Assembly (NCBI GenBank): GCA_937920455.1
Contig: CALETX010000348.1
Span: forward strand, 1 to 7,093
Reading direction: 5' to 3'
DNA: 7,093 bases
Origin: an uncultured bacterium
GTDB lineage: Bacteria > Verrucomicrobiota > Kiritimatiellia > UBA8416 > CALETX01
Of the stretch, positions 1 through 6,748 are shown one piece after another. The notes under the pieces are model-generated. The model ran no database searches. It was not told the origin of the DNA and saw only the letters and a program-made list of their open reading frames with translations. The position numbers and the translations under genes were made by a program. How positions within the stretch are numbered: the first letter of the stretch is position 1; every line of letters begins with the position of its first letter.

Positions 1-2
1 AC

Positions 3-1766
3 AAGATCTCGCGTTCGCCGGGCATCACCGCTGCCCAGCTCATGGCGAAAGCGCTGATGAATTTGAACATGGCGGCCTGCGCCATGGAGTGGCTGCAAAG
101 GGCGCGGAGAATGTATCCGGGCGCCAAATCCCTTCAGGACATGGAGGCAGCCATATGGCGGAGCTTCGGTTACAACGAGCAAGCGCTGTTTCTGCTCGAA
201 CAGATGGGTAACGAGGCTGATCCGGTTGCCTTGGCTTATCTTCTTGGGGCTACGGGACGCAGGGAGGAAGCCATCAAGGCGGCGCGCGTTGCGGGGGTTC
301 TTCTGGCAGAGAACATGATGCCTGCGGGGCCGTTTTACCTGGAGCCTCCGGCTGAGCTGTCCATTCGCCGGCGCTGGCCGGATTACACGTCTGGAGAAGC
401 TGTGTCGCGTCAGCGCAGCAAGTTTGAGAAGATTGCTGGGGAGGCGCGAGGCGAGTTCAGGCGCAATCTCGGTCGGCTTGGCGCTTCCTGGTACGCGTCA
501 GGGGGCACAGGGCAGGGAGGGGATCCTTCCGCATGGCGTTCTGCCGGGCGGGATGATCTGGAGAGGGGTGGACTTTTGATGTGGTTGGCGACGCTGGAGG
601 CGTGCGCTGGCAGGTATGGGCACGCTGAGAAGGCGGCGCGTCTGGCTGTGGAGGAGCTTCCGAACTCGGTTGTGTTGTGGAGGATGCTGACGGCGCTGAC
701 GGAAGGGGATTGGGAGACTGTTAGCAAAGCTCGTGCGGCATGTCCAGATGATCCGGACATATGGCTGGCGTCTCTTGTGACGAGGATGCGGGAGGAAGGG
801 ACCGGCGACTGGGCGCTGAAGGAGGTCGAGGCAGCCCGGGGCCGGTATGCTGTCGGGACCATGGTTGCTGCGGGGGATTTCCTGTTGAGGCACGGGGCTA
901 TTGAGGCGGCGGCAGCCGCCGCGCGGGATGCAGAGAGCAGAAGTCGCGGTCTTCTTTCCTCGACCGTGCTTAGTCTTCAGTGTGCGCTTGTGGCAAGGGA
1001 CGCGAAGTGGGCGGAGGCTTGCGCGTTGAAAGGCGTGGCAGTTTCGCGAGATCCTTCGCCGTTCTATCGTGTGCTGGTGGAGATCAAGTCCGCGGGGGCT
1101 GCGAAGGATATGGACACAATAGCGGCGCTTGAGCATTTGAGGGAGCAGTTCAAACACGATCCCATATGGTCCGAGCGGCTTGGCGAGGCGTATTTCATAA
1201 GGGGCGATACGCGCAGGGCGATGGCGGTTCTTTTGCCGGTGGTGGAGGACGACATGAGCAGGGTTGGGGGCAGGTCGCTGCTTCTTGCGGCCGAGGCTGC
1301 CAGGCTGGACGGGAGGCTTGAAAAGGCGGTTTCGATACTCGAGGCTGCGCATAAGATGTATCCGGACAAGCTCAGCGTGTTAAATAACCTCGTGTACACA
1401 CTGGCGCAGGATCCAAAGACTCTGCCCCGCGCCCGCGAGATGCTGCAGGCGCTGCTTGCGAAAGGGTCAGACAATCCGGCAGTTCTAGACACGGCGGCCA
1501 TGGTCTGCCTCAAGAGCGGCGATTTTGCAAAAGCCCGGGAATACGCCGACAGTGCGGTGAAGAACGCGAGGGCTGATGACTACGCATGGTCTGAGATACT
1601 GCTGAACTCGGCGGAGGTTTTGGCCACGCTGGGCGAATACGAAGAGGCACGGGGGAAGATCACAACTGTTGTAAAGAATCCGACAACGTCAACGGCAATA
1701 GAGACTCGGGCAAGGGCGCTATTGCTGGCCATAGAAAGGGACTTGCAGATGCGGAGGAAGCCCTGA
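3..1766 (+). CDS. TPR-repeat protein, 5' end outside window
   Basis: The reading frame is open from the first complete codon (position 3), and the residues before the first ATG (42) already look like helical repeat sequence. The true start therefore lies to the left and any signal peptide is not visible. At least 574 residues follow position 42. The C-terminal half shows TPR-like helix pairs at about residues 375-403, 408-440, 441-473, 478-507 and 514-545 (counted from ATG 42), with small residues and aromatics at the usual spacing, for example near AYFIRGDTRRA, AAMVCLKSGDFAKA and EVLATLGEYEEA. The N-terminal half is Ala/Arg-rich and helical, probably degenerate repeats, broken by a Gly/Ser/Asp-rich stretch near residues 150-172. 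No catalytic motif is visible. TPR solenoids mediate protein-protein contacts, and large TPR proteins are frequent in exopolysaccharide and PEP-CTERM-type clusters. A scaffold or assembly role is inferred from that context only. Confidence 0.85.
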   Translation, partial: KISRSPGITAAQLMAKALMNLNMAACAMEWLQRARRMYPGAKSLQDMEAAIWRSFGYNEQALFLLEQMGNEADPVALAYLLGATGRREEAIKAARVAGVLLAENMMPAGPFYLEPPAELSIRRRWPDYTSGEAVSRQRSKFEKIAGEARGEFRRNLGRLGASWYASGGTGQGGDPSAWRSAGRDDLERGGLLMWLATLEACAGRYGHAEKAARLAVEELPNSVVLWRMLTALTEGDWETVSKARAACPDDPDIWLASLVTRMREEGTGDWALKEVEAARGRYAVGTMVAAGDFLLRHGAIEAAAAAARDAESRSRGLLSSTVLSLQCALVARDAKWAEACALKGVAVSRDPSPFYRVLVEIKSAGAAKDMDTIAALEHLREQFKHDPIWSERLGEAYFIRGDTRRAMAVLLPVVEDDMSRVGGRSLLLAAEAARLDGRLEKAVSILEAAHKMYPDKLSVLNNLVYTLAQDPKTLPRAREMLQALLAKGSDNPAVLDTAAMVCLKSGDFAKAREYADSAVKNARADDYAWSEILLNSAEVLATLGEYEEARGKITTVVKNPTTSTAIETRARALLLAIERDLQMRRKP

Positions 1767-1797
1767 ACATGCTGCCGAAGATGGATGAGAATTGGCG

Positions 1798-1827
1798 TTG
1801 ACGGGTTGAGTTTTGCGTTAATAAGGT
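1798..1827 (+). promoter_or_regulatory. candidate promoter upstream of the export lipoprotein gene
   Basis: The 104-base gap after the TPR gene is locally richer in A/T than its surroundings. It contains TTGACG at 1798-1803, a good -35 match, followed after 18 bases by TAAGGT at 1822-1827, which is a poor -10 match. TAATAA at 1819-1824 is an alternative -10 with only 15 bases of spacing. The same stretch has GG at 1803-1804 and GC at 1815-1816 separated by exactly 10 bases, the spacing of sigma-54 promoters, but the flanking -24 bases match poorly. No terminator hairpin was seen in the gap, so readthrough from upstream remains possible. This is inference from weak matches. Confidence 0.25.
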
Positions 1828-1852
1828 GTAATGAGCGTTCCGGAGACAGATC

Positions 1853-1858
1853 GGAGGG
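1853..1858 (+). promoter_or_regulatory. ribosome binding site of the export lipoprotein gene
   Basis: GGAGGG is a strong Shine-Dalgarno match, but it lies 12 bases before ATG 1871, slightly farther than usual. An in-frame TAG at 1865-1867 excludes any earlier start in that frame. A nearer ATG at 1859 touches the motif and reads only two codons before a stop, so it cannot be the gene start. Confidence 0.5.
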
Positions 1859-1870
1859 ATGAAATAGGGG

Positions 1871-2941
1871 ATGGAGCGTCTGAGCGTAAGGAAGAAGGTT
1901 TTGAGCGTGCTGGCGGTCGCGGCACTCCTGGCCGGCGGCTGCTCCACGACGCCTTCGCGGGATGAGATCCTTTCGGAAATCCTCAAGGATATCCGGGAGA
2001 ATCCGCCGGGGCCTTCAGCTGAGGCTCCTCTGTCGCGCGATGCTCCGGACATGCCCGTGTCATCGCTGCCGCCGTTGGCAGTTGAGGGCACGGGCGATGC
2101 TGTGGCTGAAACAAAAGGGGGTTCGCTCAGAATTCAGCCCGACTCGATACTTCAGATCAGCGTGGTGGAGGATCCGAGCCTTGATGGAAGCTACCATGTG
2201 AATGAAATCGGGGCGGTGGAGCTTGGGTATGTTGGGCCTGTGATTCTTTTTAACAAGACGGAGAAGGAGGCGGAGCGCAAGATACGGGATGTTTTGAAAG
2301 CGCGGGATTTTAAGAATGCCACGGTAAGGGTGCGCATTGTCCGCGCGTCGTATGACAGCGTGATGGTTTCCGGAGCGGTGAACAAGCCAGGCATCATCAA
2401 AATCGGGGCCGGCGACACGATACTGCTGAACGACGCTTTGCTGAGAGCAGGCGGTCTGAAACCGTCAGCGACGGGCGCGCGAGTCAAGATAGTGCGGAAC
2501 GGGCTTCTTTCGGCGGTGGCGGCTTCGTTGGAGGGCGAGGAGCATGCCCTGGTGTCGCCCGATGGCAAGCCTTCGGTGCCTGAGGTTGAATTAAAGAACA
2601 ACGATGTGGTGTTTGTTTACTCGAGTGGAGCGCAGGCTGGCGTGACTGACGGCGGGGAGAAGGAGATACTTGTGCTGGGGGAGGTTCAGAGGCCCGGGGT
2701 GTACAGATTTTCGGCAGTTGAGCCATGCACGATGCTGCATCTTGCGCTGAAGCTGGGCGGGTTTCCGATGTATGCGAACAAGAAGGCGGTTAAGGTGCTT
2801 CGGAGAGACAAAGACGGCAAGGAGCGGGAGATCCGCGTTGACGTGGAGAAGGTGCTCAAGGATGGGCGGCCGGAGCATGATTTCCCGCTGGAGAATGGGG
2901 ACCGAGTTGTGGTGCCGGCGCGCAGGATCAGTCTGTTCTGA
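1871..2941 (+). CDS. Wza-type polysaccharide export lipoprotein with two SLBB domains
   Basis: This 356-residue protein probably forms the outer-membrane exit channel for the polysaccharide. The start is well fixed: an in-frame TAG lies two codons upstream, and ATG 1871 gives a proper lipoprotein signal peptide with basic VRKK, a hydrophobic stretch at residues 10-21, and AGGC with the lipidated Cys at position 24. A Pro/Ser-rich linker runs to about residue 82. A Poly_export (PF02563-type) domain follows at about 83-157 (LRIQPDSILQISVVEDP, then a beta-rich core). Two SLBB domains follow, at about 164-209 (VSGAVNKPGIIKI...LRAGGL) and 265-312 (VLGEVQRPGVYRF...LKLGGF). The protein ends with GDRVVVPARRISLF. 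It therefore lacks the long C-terminal amphipathic helix with which E. coli Wza crosses the outer membrane, as in many shorter family members. The kinase gene follows 51 bases downstream, the usual Wza-Wzc pairing. The family assignment is firm; the exported sugar cannot be told. Confidence 0.94.
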   Translation: MERLSVRKKVLSVLAVAALLAGGCSTTPSRDEILSEILKDIRENPPGPSAEAPLSRDAPDMPVSSLPPLAVEGTGDAVAETKGGSLRIQPDSILQISVVEDPSLDGSYHVNEIGAVELGYVGPVILFNKTEKEAERKIRDVLKARDFKNATVRVRIVRASYDSVMVSGAVNKPGIIKIGAGDTILLNDALLRAGGLKPSATGARVKIVRNGLLSAVAASLEGEEHALVSPDGKPSVPEVELKNNDVVFVYSSGAQAGVTDGGEKEILVLGEVQRPGVYRFSAVEPCTMLHLALKLGGFPMYANKKAVKVLRRDKDGKEREIRVDVEKVLKDGRPEHDFPLENGDRVVVPARRISLF

Positions 2942-2992
2942 TGGACAGGGCGGAGAAATGCTGGCGCAAGGCGGAGTGGTTTGGGATATCGA
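2942..2992 (+). other. wza-wzc junction with repeated GGCGGAG and competing starts
   Basis: This short spacer contains GGCGGAG twice (2949-2955 and 2970-2976, 21 bases apart), each with an SD-like GGAG core. An ATG at 2941 overlaps the lipoprotein stop as TGATG and opens a 19-codon frame ending at 3000, just past the kinase start. Another ATG at 2958 opens a 36-codon frame ending at 3068. A TTG at 2981 is in frame with the kinase and lies 4 bases after the second GGAG. Lipoprotein and kinase share the same frame, with only the TGA at 2939-2941 between them. The arrangement suggests translational coupling, but neither small frame is supported as a gene. Confidence 0.35.
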
Positions 2993-5305
2993 ATGGTTGA
3001 GAGTGAACAGGGCAAGGTTGATTTCCGGCTTTACATCGGGATTCTCTTGTTCCGGTGGCAGATTATAGCGCTGTGTTTTCTCTACGCGCTGCTGGGCGGG
3101 GTCCTTTTCATAAATCTTGCGCCCAAGTCCTATCTGACGCACTGCAAGATCATGATCTACAGAGACCCGAATCTTGAGGTTGCGTCAGGCAGTTCTCCGT
3201 GGCGGTCGTTCTCGGCGCATGCGTATCTTCTTGAAAGCGAGCGTCTCCGGAGACAGGCGGTACGGCGCCTATTGCCGGAGTGGTCGGATGTGATGCGAGG
3301 CGAGAAGCGGATGATGCTGCCGGTGGAGGTGCAGCAGGACCGGCGGATTCCGGCCACAATGCACATCAACGTGAAAAGCGACCGGCCGGGTTATGCCGAG
3401 CAGTATCTGGCGGTGCTTCTGGAGGAGCACGAGGCTGAGTGGACGAGTATTCAGCGGATGGCGGCGGACAATGCGGCGCGCACGCTTGAAGACGAACTGG
3501 CTAAGCTCGAAGACAAGATCCGAAGGGCAGAGGACGATCTGATAGAATACCAGCGGCTTCACGACATAGCGCGGGTCGAGACGAAAGGCTCGATGGAGAG
3601 CGCGTATCTGGCGGCGTTGATGGAGCGGCGGAATCAGCTCACAACCGAGTTGATGCTGCTTGAGGCGCAGTTTCCGGCTCTGAAGGACGCCAACGCGGTT
3701 GTGATTGGTAATGTTCACAAGCTCACGAGGGAGACAGGCGCGATTGCGCCGCTCAAGCCGGAGACTGGTGGCGTGTCGGCTGAGGGAAAGGATACCGGTG
3801 GGACTGGCGAGGAATATTCGAAGCCTTCCTTGCCCGAGCCCTTGAAAGCCGAAGGCGGCGAGGAGTTGAGGGACACTATCGCCGGCTGGCGTGAACTGAG
3901 GGTGAAGCTGGCCCGGGCGGAGCAGCGTGAGAAGGAGATGGCGGAGAATCTGAGGCCGGAGCATCCGGAGATGAGGGCGATTCGTCAGCAGATAGAGAAT
4001 CTGCGCAAGCAACTTGAGCTGGCGGCGGAGATCGAGTTGGGAATGCTTCAGGACAGACACAAGGCCCTTCAGATTCAACTGAATGCGATCGAGTCGGCCG
4101 AGTACAAGTGGCAGGCGCGAAATTTGCTGGCCAGCCAGAGGCGCGCCGAGCTGAACAGGCTGGCGGCTGTGGTGGGGCGGTTCGAGTCGAACTATAACAT
4201 GCTTTATTCGCGGCTTCACGACATGCGTGTTTCCGAGGAGCTGAAAGCGGAGCATTTCAGAATTGTGGAGCCGGTGCAGACAGACGAGAGGCCTGTATGG
4301 CCGGATCCGCTCAAGGTTCTGATGATGGCGCTTGTGCTGGGGCTTGGTTCGGGATTCGGGCTGGCTGTTGTTGCCCAGGCGCTTGACAACAAGATACAGA
4401 CAATTGCTGATGTAGAGAAAGTTCTTGGCGTTCCGTTTCTTGGCGGGGTGCCATACTGGGTGCACAGCGGACTTGAGAAGACGATCAGGCCGATTGTGAC
4501 TGAGGAGCACTCAAGCGGTGCGGTTGAAGCATACAGGGCGCTGCGAACGACCGTGCTGACGGCGCTGGCGAAGGCGAACGAGAAGATTGTTCTCGTGACC
4601 AGCGCGGATTCAAAGGAGGGCAAAACTCTCACAACGCTAAATCTGGCGATAATGGTTGCGCAGATGGGTAAACGAGTTCTGCTGGTTGACATGGATCTTC
4701 GCCGCGGTCGGCTGCACAGGTCGCTTGGTCTTGAGAGGGAACCTGGCGTGACCGACTGCTTGAGGGGCGGCAGATCGCTGAAGGAAGTCATTCGCCCCAC
4801 GCGCATTGAGAATTTGTGGCTTGCTCCGACTGGAAGCAGCGAGGAAAATGCGGCCGAATTGCTGCAGTCATCAGACATACCCGGCCTGTTTGTCGAGATT
4901 CAGGATGATTACGACTATATTTTTCTGGATTCTTCGCCTGTGCTGCGGGTGACTGACACGGTGATTCTCGCCACCCAGGGGGTGGGGGTGGTGCTGTATG
5001 TGGCGCGGGTGAATCACACGCCCAAGCCGCTTGTGCGGTATTCTCTGGACATGCTGAGGGATGCGCACATTCTGGGGATGATTCTCAATAGCATAGAGAT
5101 GCACAGGATCAGCAGTCTTTACTACACGTACCATTATCCGAACTACGCCTACTACAGTAACGCATACGCTTACGGTTACGATTACTACTATTACGGCGAG
5201 GGTCGCCACGACGTCAGGATGCGTCGTCGCCGCCGCACTTCCGTTGGGGGGATTGTGAGTTCGGCGGTCAAGTGGCTCAGGCGGACATTTCTTCCAATGG
5301 AGTAG
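2993..5305 (+). CDS. Wzc-type polysaccharide co-polymerase and BY-type tyrosine autokinase
   Basis: This inner-membrane protein sets polysaccharide chain length and couples polymerisation to export through reversible autophosphorylation. From ATG 2993 it has 770 residues, close to the roughly 720 of E. coli Wzc. A Wzz-like domain begins with a membrane segment at about 16-42. Long charged periplasmic coiled coils follow (about 150-230 and 295-395), separated by a Gly/Pro-rich insert at 249-291. A Pro-rich PVWPDP at 434-439 precedes the second membrane segment (about 441-462). The cytoplasmic kinase has the oligomerisation motif EAYRALR (512-518, EX2RX2R), a Walker A loop SADSKEGKT (537-545), Walker A' VLLVDMDLRRG (562-572) and Walker B YDYIFLDSSPV (640-650). 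A tail with 14 tyrosines in residues 710-734 follows, then RMRRRRR and a 20-residue end. ATG 2993 has a weak GGGA six bases upstream; TTG 2981, four codons earlier, is the alternative. The kinase class is firm. Confidence 0.94.
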   Translation: MVESEQGKVDFRLYIGILLFRWQIIALCFLYALLGGVLFINLAPKSYLTHCKIMIYRDPNLEVASGSSPWRSFSAHAYLLESERLRRQAVRRLLPEWSDVMRGEKRMMLPVEVQQDRRIPATMHINVKSDRPGYAEQYLAVLLEEHEAEWTSIQRMAADNAARTLEDELAKLEDKIRRAEDDLIEYQRLHDIARVETKGSMESAYLAALMERRNQLTTELMLLEAQFPALKDANAVVIGNVHKLTRETGAIAPLKPETGGVSAEGKDTGGTGEEYSKPSLPEPLKAEGGEELRDTIAGWRELRVKLARAEQREKEMAENLRPEHPEMRAIRQQIENLRKQLELAAEIELGMLQDRHKALQIQLNAIESAEYKWQARNLLASQRRAELNRLAAVVGRFESNYNMLYSRLHDMRVSEELKAEHFRIVEPVQTDERPVWPDPLKVLMMALVLGLGSGFGLAVVAQALDNKIQTIADVEKVLGVPFLGGVPYWVHSGLEKTIRPIVTEEHSSGAVEAYRALRTTVLTALAKANEKIVLVTSADSKEGKTLTTLNLAIMVAQMGKRVLLVDMDLRRGRLHRSLGLEREPGVTDCLRGGRSLKEVIRPTRIENLWLAPTGSSEENAAELLQSSDIPGLFVEIQDDYDYIFLDSSPVLRVTDTVILATQGVGVVLYVARVNHTPKPLVRYSLDMLRDAHILGMILNSIEMHRISSLYYTYHYPNYAYYSNAYAYGYDYYYYGEGRHDVRMRRRRRTSVGGIVSSAVKWLRRTFLPME
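5120..5194 (+). other. tyrosine cluster, likely autophosphorylation tail of the kinase
   Basis: Codons for kinase residues 710-734 encode 14 tyrosines in 25 positions, including a run of four at 731-734, interspersed with Ala, Asn, Gly and Pro. Both TAC and TAT codons are used, so this is not a simple DNA repeat tract. In BY-kinases the C-terminal Tyr cluster is phosphorylated in trans by neighbouring subunits and controls ring assembly. This one is denser than the six to seven tyrosines I know from E. coli Wzc. Confidence 0.85.
5299..5302 (+). promoter_or_regulatory. ribosome binding site selecting ATG 5308
   Basis: GGAG lies five bases before ATG 5308 and overlaps the last codons of the kinase gene. 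It favours ATG 5308 over the in-frame upstream GTG at 5272, which has no comparable motif. The kinase stop (5303-5305) falls between motif and start, so translation of the two genes is likely coupled. Confidence 0.6.
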
Positions 5306-5307
5306 GC

Positions 5308-6732
5308 ATGGTCCCCGCCCGCTCTCACATTAAAGGCCAAGTCGCATGGCTTGCGGCACTGGACGTTGCATGTTTGGCAACGGGGTGCGCCATCGCCGCC
5401 ATGACGCGTTTTGCGCCGGCCGAATGGGGCGAGTATATCACCGGTCATCTCGACGGCTGGCTCATACTCATTGGGGGCGTGGTAATCGCGAACTATGTGG
5501 CTGGAGGATACAGGCTGCAGGCCATTTACTCTCGTTTCAACTTGGTGGTAACGTGGTTTTTCTCCTTGATGTTTGCGACGGTTATTTTGAGTGTGACTTC
5601 ATACGGCTGGTTCAGGCTTCTGTTGGGACGCGGTGTGTTGTTTCTTTCGCTGACGTGGTACAGTGTTCTTTCCCTTGCGCTCAAGCTTTTCGTTTACAGG
5701 GCACTTTTCAGGAGCGAATGGTTCGTCTGCAGATGCGCGATCATAGGGACCGGAGAGCGTGCGAGGGAGATGAAGGCCATTCTGGAATCAAAGTGGGTGT
5801 TGCCGGTACACCGTGTGGTTGCCTTTCTGGCGAAGAGGGGCGCGGGGGAAGGCGGCGCGGAGGCTAGCGGCTCCATTGAAGGGGTTCCGGTTCTTGCTTG
5901 CAGGGAGGAGGAAATGGATGGGCTTTTAATCGGGTTGGGGGTTGACCTTGTCGTTATGGGAAGCGAGGATTCTTTTCAGAACGTCGCGGCGAATCCGCAG
6001 TTGCGCAGGTTGAGGTTTCAGGGGGTAGAAGTCCTGACTACCTCGGCAGTGGTGGAGATATACTGCGGCAGGACGCCTCTAGAGGCGCTCAATGAAGCGT
6101 ATCTGACTGATCTCGTGTTGGTTTCAGGCGGCCCTGGCGTGGCGCAATGGAAGAGGTTGGCGGACGTCCTGGTTTCACTCGCTGCGCTCGCTGTTCTTGC
6201 GCCGGTGTTTGTAATGATTGCGGCGGCGATAAAGGTTGCGGAGCCGGGCGCGCCGGTTCTGTATGCGCAGGAGCGTGTTGGCAGGTTCGGTCGGGTGTTT
6301 CGAATACACAAGTTCAGGACCATGCGACCGGACGCCGAGGCCGTGACTGGTCCCGTATGGGCTGGCCGTGACGATCCGAGGGTTACGCCGTTGGGACGAT
6401 TTCTGAGGCGGTTCAGGCTGGATGAGATTCCGCAGTTTGTGAATGTGCTGCGTGGGGAGATGAGCCTGGTCGGACCGCGTCCCGAGCGTCCGGAGATCGT
6501 GCAGGAGCTTGAGAGTCTCATTCCGTATTTCAGGGAGCGCGAAAACGTGATGCCGGGCCTGACAGGATGGGCGCAGATACGGTATCCTTACGGGCAGACC
6601 ACTGAGGATGCCGTGAGGAAGCTGGAGTACGATCTGTACTATATCAAGCATATGTCGCTTGCCATGGATCTGCAGATTGTGCTCAGCACGTTGAGGATCA
6701 TATTTCTTGGAGTTCCGTCCGAGGGGAGATAG
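5308..6732 (+). CDS. polyprenyl-phosphate sugar-1-phosphate transferase (WcaJ/EpsB-like initiating enzyme)
   Basis: This enzyme starts repeat-unit synthesis by moving a hexose-1-phosphate from a UDP-sugar to undecaprenyl phosphate at the inner membrane. From ATG 5308 it has 474 residues, the usual length of large polyprenyl phosphohexose-1-phosphate transferases. Four membrane segments lie at about 13-33, 51-71, 79-98 and 108-130. A Rossmann-like CoA-binding-type domain begins at CAIIGTG (143-149). A further hydrophobic segment (about 285-310) leads into the catalytic domain with QERVGR (321-326), HKFRTM (334-339), LDEIPQ carrying the Asp372-Glu373 dyad, SLVGPRPE (386-393) and PGLTGWAQI (416-424). 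All expected active-site motifs are intact. The end, with YPYGQTTEDAV, YDLYYIK and a last hydrophobic stretch, resembles the subset found with exosortase/PEP-CTERM systems. The sugar (glucose, galactose or other) cannot be read from sequence. An in-frame GTG at 5272 would add 12 residues and overlap the kinase gene, but it lacks a good RBS. Confidence 0.93.
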   Translation: MVPARSHIKGQVAWLAALDVACLATGCAIAAMTRFAPAEWGEYITGHLDGWLILIGGVVIANYVAGGYRLQAIYSRFNLVVTWFFSLMFATVILSVTSYGWFRLLLGRGVLFLSLTWYSVLSLALKLFVYRALFRSEWFVCRCAIIGTGERAREMKAILESKWVLPVHRVVAFLAKRGAGEGGAEASGSIEGVPVLACREEEMDGLLIGLGVDLVVMGSEDSFQNVAANPQLRRLRFQGVEVLTTSAVVEIYCGRTPLEALNEAYLTDLVLVSGGPGVAQWKRLADVLVSLAALAVLAPVFVMIAAAIKVAEPGAPVLYAQERVGRFGRVFRIHKFRTMRPDAEAVTGPVWAGRDDPRVTPLGRFLRRFRLDEIPQFVNVLRGEMSLVGPRPERPEIVQELESLIPYFRERENVMPGLTGWAQIRYPYGQTTEDAVRKLEYDLYYIKHMSLAMDLQIVLSTLRIIFLGVPSEGR

Positions 6733-6748
6733 GGCGGAAAAGGCCGAC

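Noticed and set aside
905..920. Perfect inverted repeat GGCGGC-GGCA-GCCGCC
   Set aside because: It lies inside the TPR gene and encodes a run of alanines in a helix. With no T-tract and in mid-gene, it is best explained by alanine codon composition, not a terminator.
498..1352. Open frame of 284 codons on the minus strand opposite the TPR gene
   Set aside because: Its product is Arg/Pro/His-rich with no domain or consistent hydrophobic pattern. The + strand frame has convincing repeats over the same bases.
1769..1801. Ten-codon frame after the TPR stop
   Set aside because: Too short, no Shine-Dalgarno motif of its own, and no recognisable leader-peptide features.
1859..1867. ATG-AAA-TAG minimal frame before the export lipoprotein gene
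   Set aside because: The ATG directly abuts the GGAGGG motif, too close for initiation, and two codons do not suggest a regulatory peptide without conservation data.
2958..3068. 36-codon frame overlapping the kinase start
   Set aside because: GGAG lies only two bases before its ATG, the product resembles no known protein, and most of it overlaps the well-supported kinase N-terminus in another frame.
3269..4510. Long open frame (413 codons) on the minus strand opposite the kinase gene
   Set aside because: It is antisense to a clear Wzc-like gene, its product is rich in Arg, His, Leu and Pro with no recognisable domain, and such frames are expected opposite G+C-rich codons.
5272..5307. Earlier GTG start for the sugar transferase
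   Set aside because: It would add 12 hydrophilic residues and overlap the kinase gene without a good RBS, whereas ATG 5308 has GGAG at five-base spacing. It remains a possible alternative.
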